From assembly GCA_026686845.1 (NCBI GenBank), contig JAIVEN010000018.1, positions 12,247,001 to 12,311,000 of the forward strand: a DNA stretch of 64,000 bases, in the 5' to 3' direction. Below are positions 23,519 through 35,080 of the stretch, in pieces. The notes under the pieces are model-generated. The model had not been told where the DNA came from. It saw nothing but the letters and a program-made list of their open reading frames with translations, and did no database searches. Made by a program: the position numbers and the translations under genes. The DNA is from Adenanthera pavonina. Lineage: Eukaryota; Streptophyta; Magnoliopsida; Fabales; Fabaceae. Within the stretch, counting starts at the first letter, position 1; every line of letters starts with the position of its first letter.

Positions 23519-26500
23519 TTTTATCCAACAAAAAGATACTTAGAGAGGGAGTATCTTTCATATTGTTGTTCTCTATCTTATCAAACCTTGAGCTCTAAAG
23601 TTTATCCTCACTTAGTTTGTCCTTGTCACATTCATGCCAAGGTCAAATGTTCATAATTTTGTTACTTAATGTCAAAAGTAAAGATTCAAAGAAAGAGAAT
23701 AGACTGATTGGGAAAGCTTAAGATTCCAAAAATAACTTTGTAAAAAGACCCTGAGTTACATTGACAAGTTAAAAACATATTTTGAAACATTTTTCCTTAA
23801 CTTGAATGTAATTTTTTTGGTCAATGAACCATAATGTAATTTACATGTGGAAATACCTTTAAAGAAATCATATTATACTTGGAGACTATATCCATATATC
23901 CCAACTTCATATTAGACTTAGCTAAGATGGTTTCATTTGTTTCCTTTTTATCTAAACTAGACAATAGACATCGTGTGTTGAGGTGAGTTATACTATTCAA
24001 AACTTATGAATAGTATGGCTTCATTTTTATTATATATTAATTCAAATAAATGGATTACCTTTCACAAAAATAGTTTACCAATTAATTACTAGTGTGTAAG
24101 TAAAAAAAAATGGTTATTAATTCATATTTGGAATATTATATAGTATAAATTATTACTAACAAATGTTTTTGACCAGGATTTACACTATGTGAGCTTTCTA
24201 TTGAATGTGTTGGATTTCATCAAATGTTTCGATAATAAATTGTCATATAATAACAGTGCAATTTGATATGAATATTAAGCCAAAGTCAAAAAATTGTTGA
24301 AAACATATTGACAAGCAATTTACCAAAACATACATTATGCAATGCATTCTACCAACAAACAATATAATCTATTAATTTTAAAAAAATTATTTTTCACAAC
24401 CCAAATATATTGTGATATATAACCTATATCTTCACTAGGATACTCATTGTTATGTCATTATTTTATAGGATTCTTGGACCAAGATGGCAGTTGAAGTTGA
24501 TAGCCCACGATCAATGTCCCCTTGGGAACAAATAGGAGATCCACCTGCAGTTAGCACTTGTGCCCAAGTTATTCATGCAATGCCTAAAACTATTGCCAAC
24601 AATCAGGAGACTACAACAAAGGATTGTGAGTCACAAGATGGTGAGCATAGTGTGTCTGTATTGTATCTATTCTTAGTAACGCTAATTTAAGGTAATTCCC
24701 CATGCAACTAATATATTTAACACATTTATCTATTAATGTAGAATTAAGACCAATCTATGAATGACTTGATTTTAACTCAGGAAGAAATTATGTTGGGACC
24801 ACTTAAAATCAAATAGAACTATATGCACATTTATACAATGTTTACTCAATGAATAGTATTTTTTCACCAAATCAGTTAATAGTATTAGAAAATATGGGTC
24901 TTTTAATTTGAATAAACCATAGTTTAGCCCATTTTAAGTTGACCTAATATTTGGTCTATTATGTTACCCCTTTAGCATCATATAGTATATTCTCTCCAAA
25001 TCTTATAGCAAATAATTATGTAAGTATTAACAATTAATTGTTGCCTTTGAACATTTTCAAAGTGTCCTGGCAATGGTCCTGTAAGTCTAAAAATTGTTCA
25101 AGTTATAAGCAAAATATATTTTCAATGAAGAAATTGTTGGTGGCTTTTACATTGACATTGACATTTTAAAATTAAAAATAAAAGGATCTCAAACTGATCA
25201 AGTGCATGTCATTAGATAAATCACATGGAATTAAAAAAAATTCAAAGCATAGAGGGTTAAATTGTAATAAACTTTATATTTATTTTTTATTCATCTATTG
25301 CATCAAAATATGATGGTTAATTAAAATGTTGCTATATTTCTAGCTTTGGACATGATGACAGACATAGATTTGGAGATAGCAGCACTTGATTCAATCCCAA
25401 TTTTGCAACCTTGTGGACAACAAGAAGATGTTCCATCCAATTTAATATCCTGTGACAACAATAAAAACCCCGAGAAGGAAAAAGTTAATGAAGAGCCAGT
25501 AAAGGCGCAAGTTGAGCTAAATAGTATAGAGAGGTTTGTTGGTGAATGCAAAAATCAAGTGACTGATCCAACAGATGCTGTCACCAACATTAATTCTAAT
25601 TCTAACCCTCTCTTAGAAATTCAATGTTTAAACAATCCAAATGAAATGGCATCTAAAGCAAAAGACACGAATATGTATGCAAATAAGGAATTACCTTCAT
25701 TTGAGTTAAGTTCAAAGAGTTTGTATGGCACAACAGACCTTGGCAGTAGTGCTCAAGATCAAAACATCTTAAGGCAATCTCAATGTTCTGCCTTCTCAAG
25801 GTATATGTATCTATAAAACAACTGTTATAATTGAAAATTCATCTTGGATCATTTTTCAATTGAATTATCTCTCAAGAGGTATTTTTTATTGTTAGAAGTA
25901 CCTCAAGATTCTCACTTTAATTTATTAATTATTAGTTTATAAGTTAATCAATTAGTTAATGAAGTGAGAATCATGAGATACATCTAACAACAAACGCTCA
26001 ATCCTTAGAAAAAAAATAGCTTTTTCTCCTAATTATGACTTATTAAATTTTGTACTAACCCAAGATAATAGAAGTTGAAAATATTTTTGTTATGAAGGTA
26101 CAACTCAGCATCTCATCAAGCTCCAACTGGGAATATTGGTAGTTGTTCACCCATTGATAATAGCTTAGAGGCAGCAAAAACTGAATCAACGCAAGGCATG
26201 CGAACTTATTTCAATGGCATGCCTCCCAATTTGAATTCCAATGGAAGTAATAACAACAATGACATGGGTTCTAGCACCAATAATGCCTTCATTAGACCTT
26301 CAATTGCCATTGATAAGCCATCACGGAAAGCAATACTCAAATATATTCAGCCCTCATCAACATCCCAACCTGAGCCAAAAGTGCCACCTCAACCTATAGC
26401 TCAAGGTAATCATATATTGTGGTGATGTGTTAGAGCACACAAACTAAATCAAAATTATATGTTTAAAGAAATTGGATATTTTTTTCACATAATTTTTAAT

Positions 26501-26745
26501 TAAAATGTAAAAAATGCATTAACATTGGGGAGAAAATATGTAAATATGGGATAAAAAACTTGTTTGGAAGCTTCAAGGTTATTATAAGAAAATTTAATAT
26601 GTGAGGTGAATATTAAATTTTTTTACTATTTCTACAAAATCAATTTCTCAAAAATTAGGGAATAAGTTTCTATATTTGTATGATGATTCTTCTTTAAAAA
26701 TAAGATTTCTCTTGAATATCTTAAATGTGCAATTTTTTCATCAAT

Positions 26746-26764
26746 TGTGTGTGTGTGTGTGTGT
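26746..26764. repeat. (GT)n microsatellite in a PRR intron
   Basis: A short GT dinucleotide run within the intron between exons 26098-26405 and 27209-27655. Simple repeat only. Confidence 0.85.
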
Positions 26765-27559
26765 ATAGTGATAGGAGTTGTTTATTGTTAAAAGATAAGG
26801 AAGTCATTAACTTTCATAGGATTAAAATATATGGTCAAGATTAATAAAAATGATTGCTGATGTAACCAAAGTAGTTATTACACACTCATTGTTAGTTGTC
26901 ATGGTTATCAAGTTAATATTGAACTTTCACTTTAGTTTCACTATAGTTAATCATTGCACTTACATTTCAAAATAAATGACTGCTCACTAAATGTATATAT
27001 CCTTCCTATATGGAGATACACACACGCACCCTCTACTTATCTGACAAATAAAGTTTATTGGTTCTCATTCAATAGCACATACAGGGAAAGTATAGTAATA
27101 TAGATCCTCTACCAGATACATGCACATGTAAGCATATACATATATATATAGCCTTTTCATCTTTGCATTTGGAAGACTGCTAACCCTACAAATGACTTTG
27201 TTTTGCAGAAAATGGTGATAAAAAAAATAAACAAGTGCAACACCATTACCATCATCACCACTATCACTACCATCATCACATGCATAATATGGTTGCTCAT
27301 CAACTAGTCAATCGAAATGGCCAGTCTCTAAAAATCAAGACAACCACATCTCTTAATGAAAACTCAAATAATCCCTTAAGTGTAGCCATTAAAAACAATG
27401 CTAGCAATCAAAGTTTAAATGGGAGTGCCTTAGGGAGTCACCATGGGAGCAATGTCCACATTGGGAACGATGCTACGTTACTAAGCACAACAAGGAACAT
27501 GGAAAATGATGATAGAGAATTTGAAAAAGAAGGGAACAACTAGTGAGAGGAGAATTGAG

Positions 27560-27970
27560 ACTCTAAATGCAACTATTGAGAATCGATTTGCACAAAGGGA
27601 GGCTGCTTTGAACAAATTCCACAAGAAAAGGAAAGAGAGATGCTTTGAGAAAAGGGTAAACAATACATCATGTCATCTCTATTATACCTTGTTCTTAACT
27701 TGTGCATTAGATTGTCATAAAGAAATAAGAAATGCTATTCACATGCCTAAAAAAAACTTTGGAACCCTAATTGGTTTATCTTGCATCACCACATGTCATT
27801 ATGTTTAAAGCATATATCAATTGGATTTGACTAGCAAAGTTTCTTCATTTTATGATCTTTAGGTTCAATACCATAGCAAGAAAAAGTTAGCAGAACAAGG
27901 GCCCCGAGTTCGCGGACAATTTGTTCGTCGTGCAATTGAAGAAAATAAAGGAAAAGACTCCCTTCAATAA
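27560..27970 (+). pseudogene. CCT domain of the PRR gene, out of frame with the upstream exon
   Basis: From about 27588 the frame reads FAQREAALNKFHKKRKERCF, ending at a GTAAAC donor (27656). After the intron, 27863-27970 reads VQYHSRKKLAEQGPRVRGQF and stops at TAA (27968-27970). This is a nearly complete CCT domain, split by an intron inside the domain. CCT domains mediate DNA binding and nuclear targeting in PRR and CONSTANS proteins. The usual arginine in AEQRPRVRGQF is glycine here. The frame differs from that of the His-rich part of the same exon by one base, and the conserved NGSALGSHHGSN block in the upstream frame shows both frames are genuine. The change therefore falls between about 27500 and 27560. 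Confidence 0.8.
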
Positions 27971-28761
27971 CCTCCAAACTTCTCCCAATAATATGTTTGG
28001 AAATCATCCTTGTTAAGTTCAATCATTTTCTGTTATCCTTATTGGGAGATCTTTTCATTTTTGGATGCTGGTTGCTACTTTTGCTAAATAACTACTATGA
28101 TTGAAGACCTTTTATATATGGGAGCTATTTAAACACTTCTACCTATATATCTAATATGTATAAAACTATGTGACCTCTTGTTTTGCTACTACTATGTATG
28201 TAAAAGGTGATATGCATAAATTCTAGCCTTCTCTAATAACATGATGGAGTTTGGTGTGCTAATGTACTAGATTAAAGACTTAATGCTCGTTGTTGTTATG
28301 AACAAAATCTTTCATAAAGTTCTCTCCCTACCTTTTCTCTTTTTGAACTTTTGTTTTAGTAGGATATTTTCAATTTTAGGTTTAGTTATTTGTGTTTTCT
28401 AAATATTTGTTGAACCAAAATGCATGACTTGATTACAATGCTTCTAGTTCAAGATAATAAATTTCATAAAAAAACGGTGAAGACAACTTGACAATTCTTA
28501 TAAATATAAGAATAGTCTAGCCAAAATGTTAACTTGTAAGAGTGAATTTTGAAAATTAGAAATGGTCTACATATGTCTGTAAATTGTTTCAACATTTATG
28601 AAAATAGAATGCCTCATTTCATCCAACCTATGAAATCTCATTTGAATATTTTTCTTAAAGAGAAATCAACATTTATAACACGAACAACTTTTGCATGGAA
28701 AGTGATAGTGCTTGGTACTTGTTTTCATCTATAAAATTTAAATGTTTAAATAGTAGATAAT
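27971..28761. other. 3' flank of the PRR gene, no gene seen
   Basis: AT-rich DNA directly after the PRR stop codon, probably including its 3' UTR. AATAAT-like words occur but no polyadenylation signal can be singled out. No ORF with family resemblance. Confidence 0.5.
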
Positions 28762-28843
28762 TGTCACATCTTATCTTTAAACACCTTTCCCATGAATACT
28801 GCCTTATTTAGATGCAGTAAAAAGGCTCTTTAAATTTTGAATC

Positions 28844-30962
28844 TGTAACACCCTTCATGACATTTTTCTTGGCATTGTGTTCAGAATCGGAGGAAACAGG
28901 ACGGAGGAAGGTTCAAGTGGAGGAAAAAAGAGCTCCATACCGCAGCGTGAAGTAGGGTCGCGCCGGCGAGAAGAGCTCTAGAATGAGGTCTCCGGCTAGA
29001 AGCACCGGCATCGCAGTGAACTTACTCAAAGTTGCAATGAGAATTAAGATTTTTGTTTAAATCTGAATCATTTCAGTTGGATGGACGAAGAAGAAATGGA
29101 GGAGAAACTAGGGAGCTCTACTAGGGTTTGAAGTTTTCAGCCAATGGGAGTGTTTTCCGACGTCCAAGAGCTTGGATTCAAGTTGGTAAGTGATTTATAC
29201 TCCTCCCTCTCCATTTTCTTCAGTTAAAACTTGGGGTTTTTCAATTATAAGTTTGGATCTTCGGTTCTGGCCAAAATTCTACCTATAGTAATGGATGAAA
29301 AGGGATTAAGGAAGTGTGTTTAGGTATTCTTGTTGCTTGAATGTGAGTTTTGAAGGGTGTATGTATGATTTGAGCTTAACCCTAGGTTGTTTTCGGTTAT
29401 GGCTCTTGGGAATCCGAAGTATATGTGGTTGAGTAGTGTTTGAATGGTTCTCAAGAGCTTATTGATGCATAAAAGGGGTGTTGGAATCTTGGGTTAGACT
29501 AAATTGGTTGAATTGTGATGTTTGGTTATTGGTATATTGTGTTAATTGAGGGATTGTGGTATTGTGAAGGTTGTTTGGTAGCCTGAGAGGGGTTCAAGCA
29601 TGTTGGACAACTCGAGAAGTGCGTGGAATTCGCGTGTGTGATATTGACACTTGAGGTAACCGAGTGTTTGTTTGTATTGCATTATTTATATTGTATGATG
29701 TTATGTATATTTGTATATATATATCTATGCATGTTTATACATATGTGATGATGATTATTATATGATGATATATGAGCATCACCACACTGTATTGTGAGAT
29801 TGTGATATATGGCAGATTGGGTGGTGATGATATGATGACAATATGATATATGATAATATATATGTTAGGGAGGATAAGGATGGAATATATATATATGTGT
29901 GTGTGTGTGTGTGTTAGGGAGGGTGAAGATGGGATCCCTATAAGGAAGACATGCATTCCATTCATTTCACATTGCATTCACTAATTGTATGAGATATATG
30001 TATATATATGTATGTGTGGTTGTTCCCAGTTACTGAGACTTTGTCTCACACCTCTCTCCTATGAACTAACCTTTCAGGTGACGGTTCTGGCACTAGTCCA
30101 GAGAAGATGAGGGAGTAGCATCAGACATGGGAATACTAGGTCTATGTAGGATATGTGTAATTTGGATAATGTACCTTGTGCCAAGTAGGATAAAAAGTTT
30201 TTGTAATGAATGCATGACATGGATAAGGATTGTTATGGATGGATGTACATATGGTTATATATGTGGAATTGTGTATGTTGTATTGTGGTGTTTACATGGT
30301 TTTGGATGTTGAGAAGTCAGTATGGTAGTGTTTGTGAGCTTAGAGTGGATTTGGGCCTCATTGGTGTGTTTTAGGGCCTGCAGCCCATTTCATCAAGTTG
30401 GGGTTTAAAGAGGTCCAATCTCAGAGGAGTAAACCTCTTTGGACAAGTTAGTTTGAGGGTTTTGGATTTGTATGAATGGTCTTTGAGTGACCATTTGCCT
30501 TTGGTGGCAATTGGAGGTTGTTAGAAGTGAGTTTTGGTCAATAAGTGGCCAAAATGGTATCAGGGGTCTAGAATCTCCTTACGGAGTTGGATTATGGTGA
30601 AGTTAGTGTATATGGATAGATTCAGACTAGATTGATTTGTAGGAGTTGGAATCAAGTCAATTGTAGGTCGAAGCATAAAGTTATGCACTTCAGAAGGTCG
30701 CCCCGATGTATGAAGTTTGCTGGTATATAAAACCAGCATGGAGCGCCGTGGTGCCACGAGGTCCAGTAACGTGGTGAGACAGGGGAGGTCTGGAGCCATG
30801 ACGGTACTGTAGTGGTCACGGCCCCAACCTAGATTTTGATGCTATTAGGTTCGTTTCACTGTTCTGAAGTTTGGGAAGTTGTTTTGAAATGTTTGGGTTG
30901 TGTTTGGTTGGGTTTTGAAGGTTTTGGTCAAGTCTGGAGATGTTTGGTGGTAGGATGTTACA
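28844..30962 (+). repeat. 5' LTR of the gypsy element (2119 bp)
   Basis: Starts TGTAACACCC and ends ggatgttaca. It contains an (AT)n/(GT)n microsatellite near 29886-29913 and a donor-like gttggtaagtg near 29183, which suggests a spliced leader. It is longer than the 3' LTR because the 3' copy lacks about 190 bp corresponding to about 29600-29790. Confidence 0.9.
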
Positions 30963-30965
30963 TTT

Positions 30966-30977
30966 TGGTATTAGAGC
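30966..30977 (+). other. Primer-binding site of the gypsy element
   Basis: TGGTATTAGAGC, one change from the initiator-tRNA-Met-complementary TGGTATCAGAGC, three bases after the 5' LTR. Confidence 0.85.
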
Positions 30978-31101
30978 AATGGTTTTGGGCCATTGTTTTT
31001 GCTTGAAGTAGTACTTGGCACAATTTTAAATACATAGACTATATTCTCACTGTAATGCTAGTCAAAAACCATATAATTGAGTATATTGTTGCTTGTCTAT
31101 A

Positions 31102-32290
31102 GGAAGAATATCTCGCAGAGGAAGACAGAGTAATAGTGATCTTATGAGGCAGATGCATGAGATGTTGCCTGGCCTCAGTAATCAAGTAAATACTCAGGGG
31201 GAGATGTTGAAAAGGTTGCATGAGTGAATGGATAGGCAAAAGCAGGATGAAGTAAATGAAGAGGCCAGCATGTTTGTGGACTTGAATGCAGGAAAGGATG
31301 AAAATGTGGTGGAGCCTGAGAGAGCCCTATGAGTTGGAAGAAAGGGTATCTCTTCACAGTTGAAGGACTTTCGGAGGTTCAATCCCTCGGCTTTCGAAGG
31401 TACCATGGATGTTTCCCAGGCTGAAAGTTGGATAGAACCATTGGAGAATATCTTTAGTATGATGGATTGCACCTTAGAGCAAAGGGTACAACTGGCAACA
31501 TTTAAGGTTGAAAAGAAGGCCAAGGGTTGGTGGAGGAGTGTTCTCCCGAATGTTGAAGCGATGAATCCTCCTATGAACTTTGAACAGTTTAAGGAATTGT
31601 TCTTTGCATACTACGTCCCTCAAGCCTTAATGATGCAAAAGTAGGCCGAGTTCTTAACTTTTCAGTAAGGGAATCTATCGGCGGATGACTACATTGATCA
31701 GTTTCTGGACTTGATGAAATATTCCACTTATCTGAATAATTACCCTGATGATAGGTGGATGGCTTAGAGGTTGTTTGAGGGAGCCCATCTAGAGATTAAG
31801 GAGCGACTATTTGTGGTGAAGTTTGTGTCCTTTGAGGACTTGTGTACGAAGATTCATGCTCTATACAGACAGATGATGGAGGCTGAGGAGCATAGAAGGA
31901 ATTCCTTGATTCAGCCTTTTTCTCACCTAGGACCTACAGGAGGAATTTGCAAAGGAAGTGGTTTTGGTAGTAGTAGTAGTGGGGGCAGTGCAGGTTCTAG
32001 CAGAGGAAGAGGTTGTCATAATAGAGGCTGCCATGGTAGAGGTAGAGGCAGGTTTGGTTGGGATCAGTCCAGCAGAGGTCAGTTTGGCAGATGACTCTTT
32101 TATCGAGGAAGCTTTGAACAAGGGAGTTCTAGTTAGAGCAAGTATGCAGGAAGAGATTTAGCTCCATCCTAGTATGGGTCAGGTAGTCCATCAAATTTGT
32201 GGACATAATGCGGGTTTAGCCATGGTGACCATCTATGCTTGATTTGTTATAATTGTGGGAGACCATGGCATATATGGTGGAATTGTTAGG
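31102..32290 (+). pseudogene. Gypsy gag, broken by stops
   Basis: The frame contains the retrotransposon Gag core (FRRFNPSAFEG, AESWIEPLENIF, then KKAKGWWRSV, then FEQFKELFFAYYVP), a Gly/Arg-rich stretch near 31960-32090, and one CCHC zinc knuckle, CYNCGRPWHIWWNC, at about 32244-32286. Stops occur near 31225, 31330, 31642, 31666 and 31767, and one more directly after the knuckle. In a working element this protein forms the particle and binds RNA. Confidence 0.85.
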
Positions 32291-32310
32291 AGCCAAGGTG
32301 TGATGATGCG

Positions 32311-32661
32311 ATGAGGAGGCCCACAATGGCCGAACGAGTTTTTGCCATCACCCAACAAGAATTAGATGCAGCGCCTAATCTGATTAGAGGTAAACTTAAA
32401 CTCAATAGTTACTCTATTCATGCTTTGTTTGACTCAGGTGCATCGCATTCCTTCATTTCTTTTGATTATGCTCAGAGATTAGGTATTATGGTAATGGGGT
32501 TGCCTTTTGAGTTGTTGGTACCCACATCCATGGGAGTTTCAATAAGAACTGCTCAAACTTGTTTGAACTGTGTGCTTCATTTTGAACACCGAAGCACTAC
32601 TCTGGATCTAATCTGTTTGCCATTGCAAGAGATTGATGTGATAATTGGGATGGATTGGTAG
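32311..32661 (+). pseudogene. Gypsy aspartic protease segment
   Basis: The active-site motif FDSGASHSFIS lies near 32428-32460 with the usual flanks (VFAITQQE upstream, IDVIIGMDW downstream). The segment ends in a stop directly after MDW, where the family continues into RT. It is in the same frame as gag. Confidence 0.85.
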
Positions 32662-33360
32662 GAGGCGAATAATGCTATTCTTGACTATGCTTGGAAGAAT
32701 GTGTCTTTGCCTATGAATATCCCTAGTGTTGAAGGGGATGAGAATGTCTATTTGTCCTTTGCCCAAGCTGACAGGTATTTGAAGAAAGGATGTTAAGGGT
32801 TTCTGGTTTTCTTTTCTGTTAACGTGGATATGGAAGGAGGTGTCGAAAGATACCCAGTTGTGAATGAATACCCTGATATATTTCGAGAGGAGATTACCGG
32901 TTTGCCACCACCACAAGAACTAGAGTTTTCGATCGATTTGGTGCCATCTTCGGATTGTGTTGCAAGTATTGCAGGATCACCAACTGTATGCTAAGCTTAG
33001 TAAATGTGAGTTGTGGCTATGGGAGGTAAAATTTCTGAGTCATGTGATTTCTACAGAAGGAGTGGCAGTAGACCCTAGTAAAGTTGAAGCATGTTGAATT
33101 GGGAGAGACCGCGATTAGTGATTGAAATTCAGAGTTTTCTGGGTTTGGCTGGATACAACTGGAGGTTCATTAAGGGATTCCCTCAGCTTGTTAAACCATT
33201 GACTAGACTCACCCATAAGGATCGATCTTTCATTTGGGATGATAGGTGTGAGAGAGCATTCCAAGAGTTGAACGTTTATCTGACGTCCACCCTAGTGCTC
33301 ATTATCCCTAATCCATCAGAGTTGTTCACTATTTATATGGATGCCTCTATATTTGTTTGA
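32662..33360 (+). pseudogene. Gypsy reverse transcriptase remnants with the core deleted
   Basis: An RT lead-in (FREEITGLPPPQELEFSIDLVP) is joined near 32945 to a segment that normally lies well downstream (VLQVLQDHQLYAKLSKCELWL). The catalytic YxDD core and most of the fingers and palm are absent. Frames change at the junction and again near 33090. The 33091-33360 stretch is the RT/RNase H connection (IQSFLGLAGYNWRFIKGF, then DRCERAFQELN). Inactive beyond doubt. Confidence 0.8.
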
Positions 33361-33660
33361 TCAGAAGGAGTTGAACATAAGGCAAAGGTGTTGGGTTGAG
33401 TTCCTGGTAGACTATGAGTTCACTTTTAAGTATCATCCTGGGAAAGTCAATGTTGTGGTAGATGCACTGAGTAGAAAGTCGATCCATATGGCCACAATGA
33501 TGATGAGGGAGCAACAGTTGCTGGAGAGCCTGAGAGATATGAAGTTATCCATTAATGTCCATCCTGGAGTACTAGTAATGAGTTCCATCAGTGTATCAAG
33601 CGATTTGTTAAGGAACATTTGCTATGCTCAGTTGAAGGATGACTATCTTTTGGGCATTTG
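33345..33660 (+). pseudogene. Gypsy RNase H C-terminal remnant
   Basis: After a deletion at about 33345 (frame 1 to frame 2) the translation reads FDQKELNIRQRCWVEFLVDY, then HPGKVNVVVDALSRK, the usual end of gypsy RNase H. The first part of the domain is missing. Confidence 0.75.
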
Positions 33661-33673
33661 GGAATAGATTGAA

Positions 33674-34480
33674 ATGGCAAAGACCCAGGACTTTGATATC
33701 CTGGAGGATGGTATCATCCGGTACCGTGGTTGGATTTGTGTGCCAAATGTTGCGGGGTTGCGAGAAATTATTTTGGAGGAAGCTCATAAGAGCAGATATA
33801 CTATTCACCCAGGTACCACTAAGACGTGCCAGGATCTAAAGCATAGCTATTGGTGGCCAGGTATGAAAAAGGACATCGTAGAGTTTGTGGCAAAATGTTT
33901 GATCTGTCAAAAGGTAAAGATTGAGCACCAATTGCCTGCAGGTACATTGCAACTTTTGGAGATCCTAGAGTGGAAATGGGATAGTGTTTCCATGGATTTT
34001 GTGATGGGATTACTCAGGACCTCTTTAGGACACAATGAAATATGGATCATTATGGACAGATTGATGAAGTTGGCCCATTTTCTTCCAATTTGGGAGACTA
34101 TTTCGATGGAGAAGTTGGCTTAGTTGTATGTGAATGAGATTGTGAGGCTGTATGGAGTCCCGATGAATATTGTGTCGGACAGAGATCCTTGGTTTATATT
34201 CAGGTTTTCGAAATCTCTTCAGAAGGCCATGGGTACGAAATTAAGTTTCAGTATTGCTTATCACCCTCAATCTGATGGACAGATTGAAAGGATAATTCAG
34301 ACTCTGGAGGACATGCTATGGGCGTGTGTTCTGGAAAACAAAGGCAATTGGGATCAGTTTTTGCCATTGGTTGAATTTTCCTACAACAACAGTTTCCACT
34401 CGAGTTTGCAAATGGCTCCATATGAAGCGTCGTATGGCAGGAAGTACAGATCACCATTGTGTTGGGTTGAACTCGGTTAA
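33674..34480 (+). pseudogene. Gypsy integrase
   Basis: The zinc-binding region is present (HKSRYTIHPGTTK, then CLICQK), followed by the core: first aspartate in SMDFVMG, second in NIVSDRDPW, glutamate in DGQIERIIQTLEDM. A stop at 34121-34123 splits the core, and another follows at 34478-34480. It would insert the cDNA if intact. Confidence 0.85.
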
Positions 34481-35033
34481 AGAAGTCTTTTGAGCCCAGA
34501 TATTATGAATCAAACCTCTCTTCAAATAGAGAGTATTTGTTAGAAGCTTCTTACAGCTCAGAGTCAACAGAAAAGCTATGCAGACAAGAGGAGGAGACCA
34601 TTGGAGTTTGATGGAGGAGATAATGTATTTTCGAAGGTCACTCCTACTACTGGTGTTGGAAGATTGATTCGAGCCAAGAAGCTCACTCCGAGGTACATGG
34701 GTCCATACCAAATTCTGGAATGAATTGGGCCAGTAGCATATCGGGTGACGCTATCGCCTAATCTCGCTGGATTGCATGATGTGTTCCACTTGTCTCAACT
34801 CAAGAAGTATCATCCAGATCTATCTCATATAATTGATGAAGAGGCAATTCAAGTGTAAGAGGATCTGACTTTTTAGGTCACGCTATTGCAAATTCTTAAT
34901 GTAAAGGAGAAGCAGTTGAGGAATAAGACCATTAAATTGATAAAGGTCCTATGGAGCGGCTTGACATCCAATGATGTCACATGGGAGACAGAAGAATCTA
35001 TGCGAAGGATATATCCAAAAATCTTTGCTTGAG
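34481..35033 (+). pseudogene. Gypsy integrase C-terminus with chromodomain-like tail
   Basis: Blocks read RYMGPYQILE, stop, IGPVAYRVTLSP, then HDVFHLSQLKKYHPD, then after another stop LNVKEKQLRNKTIKLIKVLW and VTWETEESMRRIYP. This is the Tekay/Del order. Such tails are thought to target insertion to chromatin. Confidence 0.75.
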
Positions 35034-35067
35034 GTAAAAGTTAAAATTTTAAGGATGAAATTTTTAT

Positions 35068-35080
35068 AAGGAGAGGAGAG
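35068..35080 (+). other. Polypurine tract of the gypsy element
   Basis: The all-purine run AAGGAGAGGAGAG lies directly before the 3' LTR, the priming site for plus-strand DNA synthesis. Confidence 0.8.

Larger units (their letters stand above)
19569..27970 (+). pseudogene. Pseudo-response regulator, PRR7/PRR37/PRR73 clade, apparently defective
   Basis: Visible exons are 19569-19730, 19832-19965, 20296-20457, 24469-24640, 25344-25800, 26098-26405, 27209-27655 and 27863-27970. All have GT donors, AG acceptors and matching phases up to the last frameshift. Exons 1-2 give most of a pseudo-receiver domain (IAVANGLQAWKILEDL, VLTEAVLPCLTG, VIMMSSHDSM, LVKPIRKNELKNLWQHVW); glutamate replaces the phospho-acceptor aspartate, as is normal for plant PRRs. 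Clade-specific blocks follow (SSGSGSESG, AVEVDSPRSMSPWEQ, STCAQVIH, FSRYNSASHQAPTGNIGSCSP) and a His-rich stretch near 27240-27290. The family represses circadian-clock genes in the nucleus and affects flowering time. Two defects are seen. The first roughly 100 residues (start codon and first receiver strands) are not identifiable upstream. A net one-base frameshift in exon 7 gives a stop at 27541, before the CCT domain. The intron before 24469 is 4 kb and holds an LTR with a nested 5S element. A cDNA would be needed to exclude rescue by alternative splicing. Confidence 0.85.

Noticed and set aside
21201..23523. A target duplication around X copy D
   Set aside because: agaaa on the left and ttttat on the right do not match, even allowing one change.
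27235..27300. His-rich run as a possible artefact or simple repeat
   Set aside because: It sits in frame with the upstream exon, and PRR7/PRR37-type proteins have a His-rich stretch here, so it is part of the gene.
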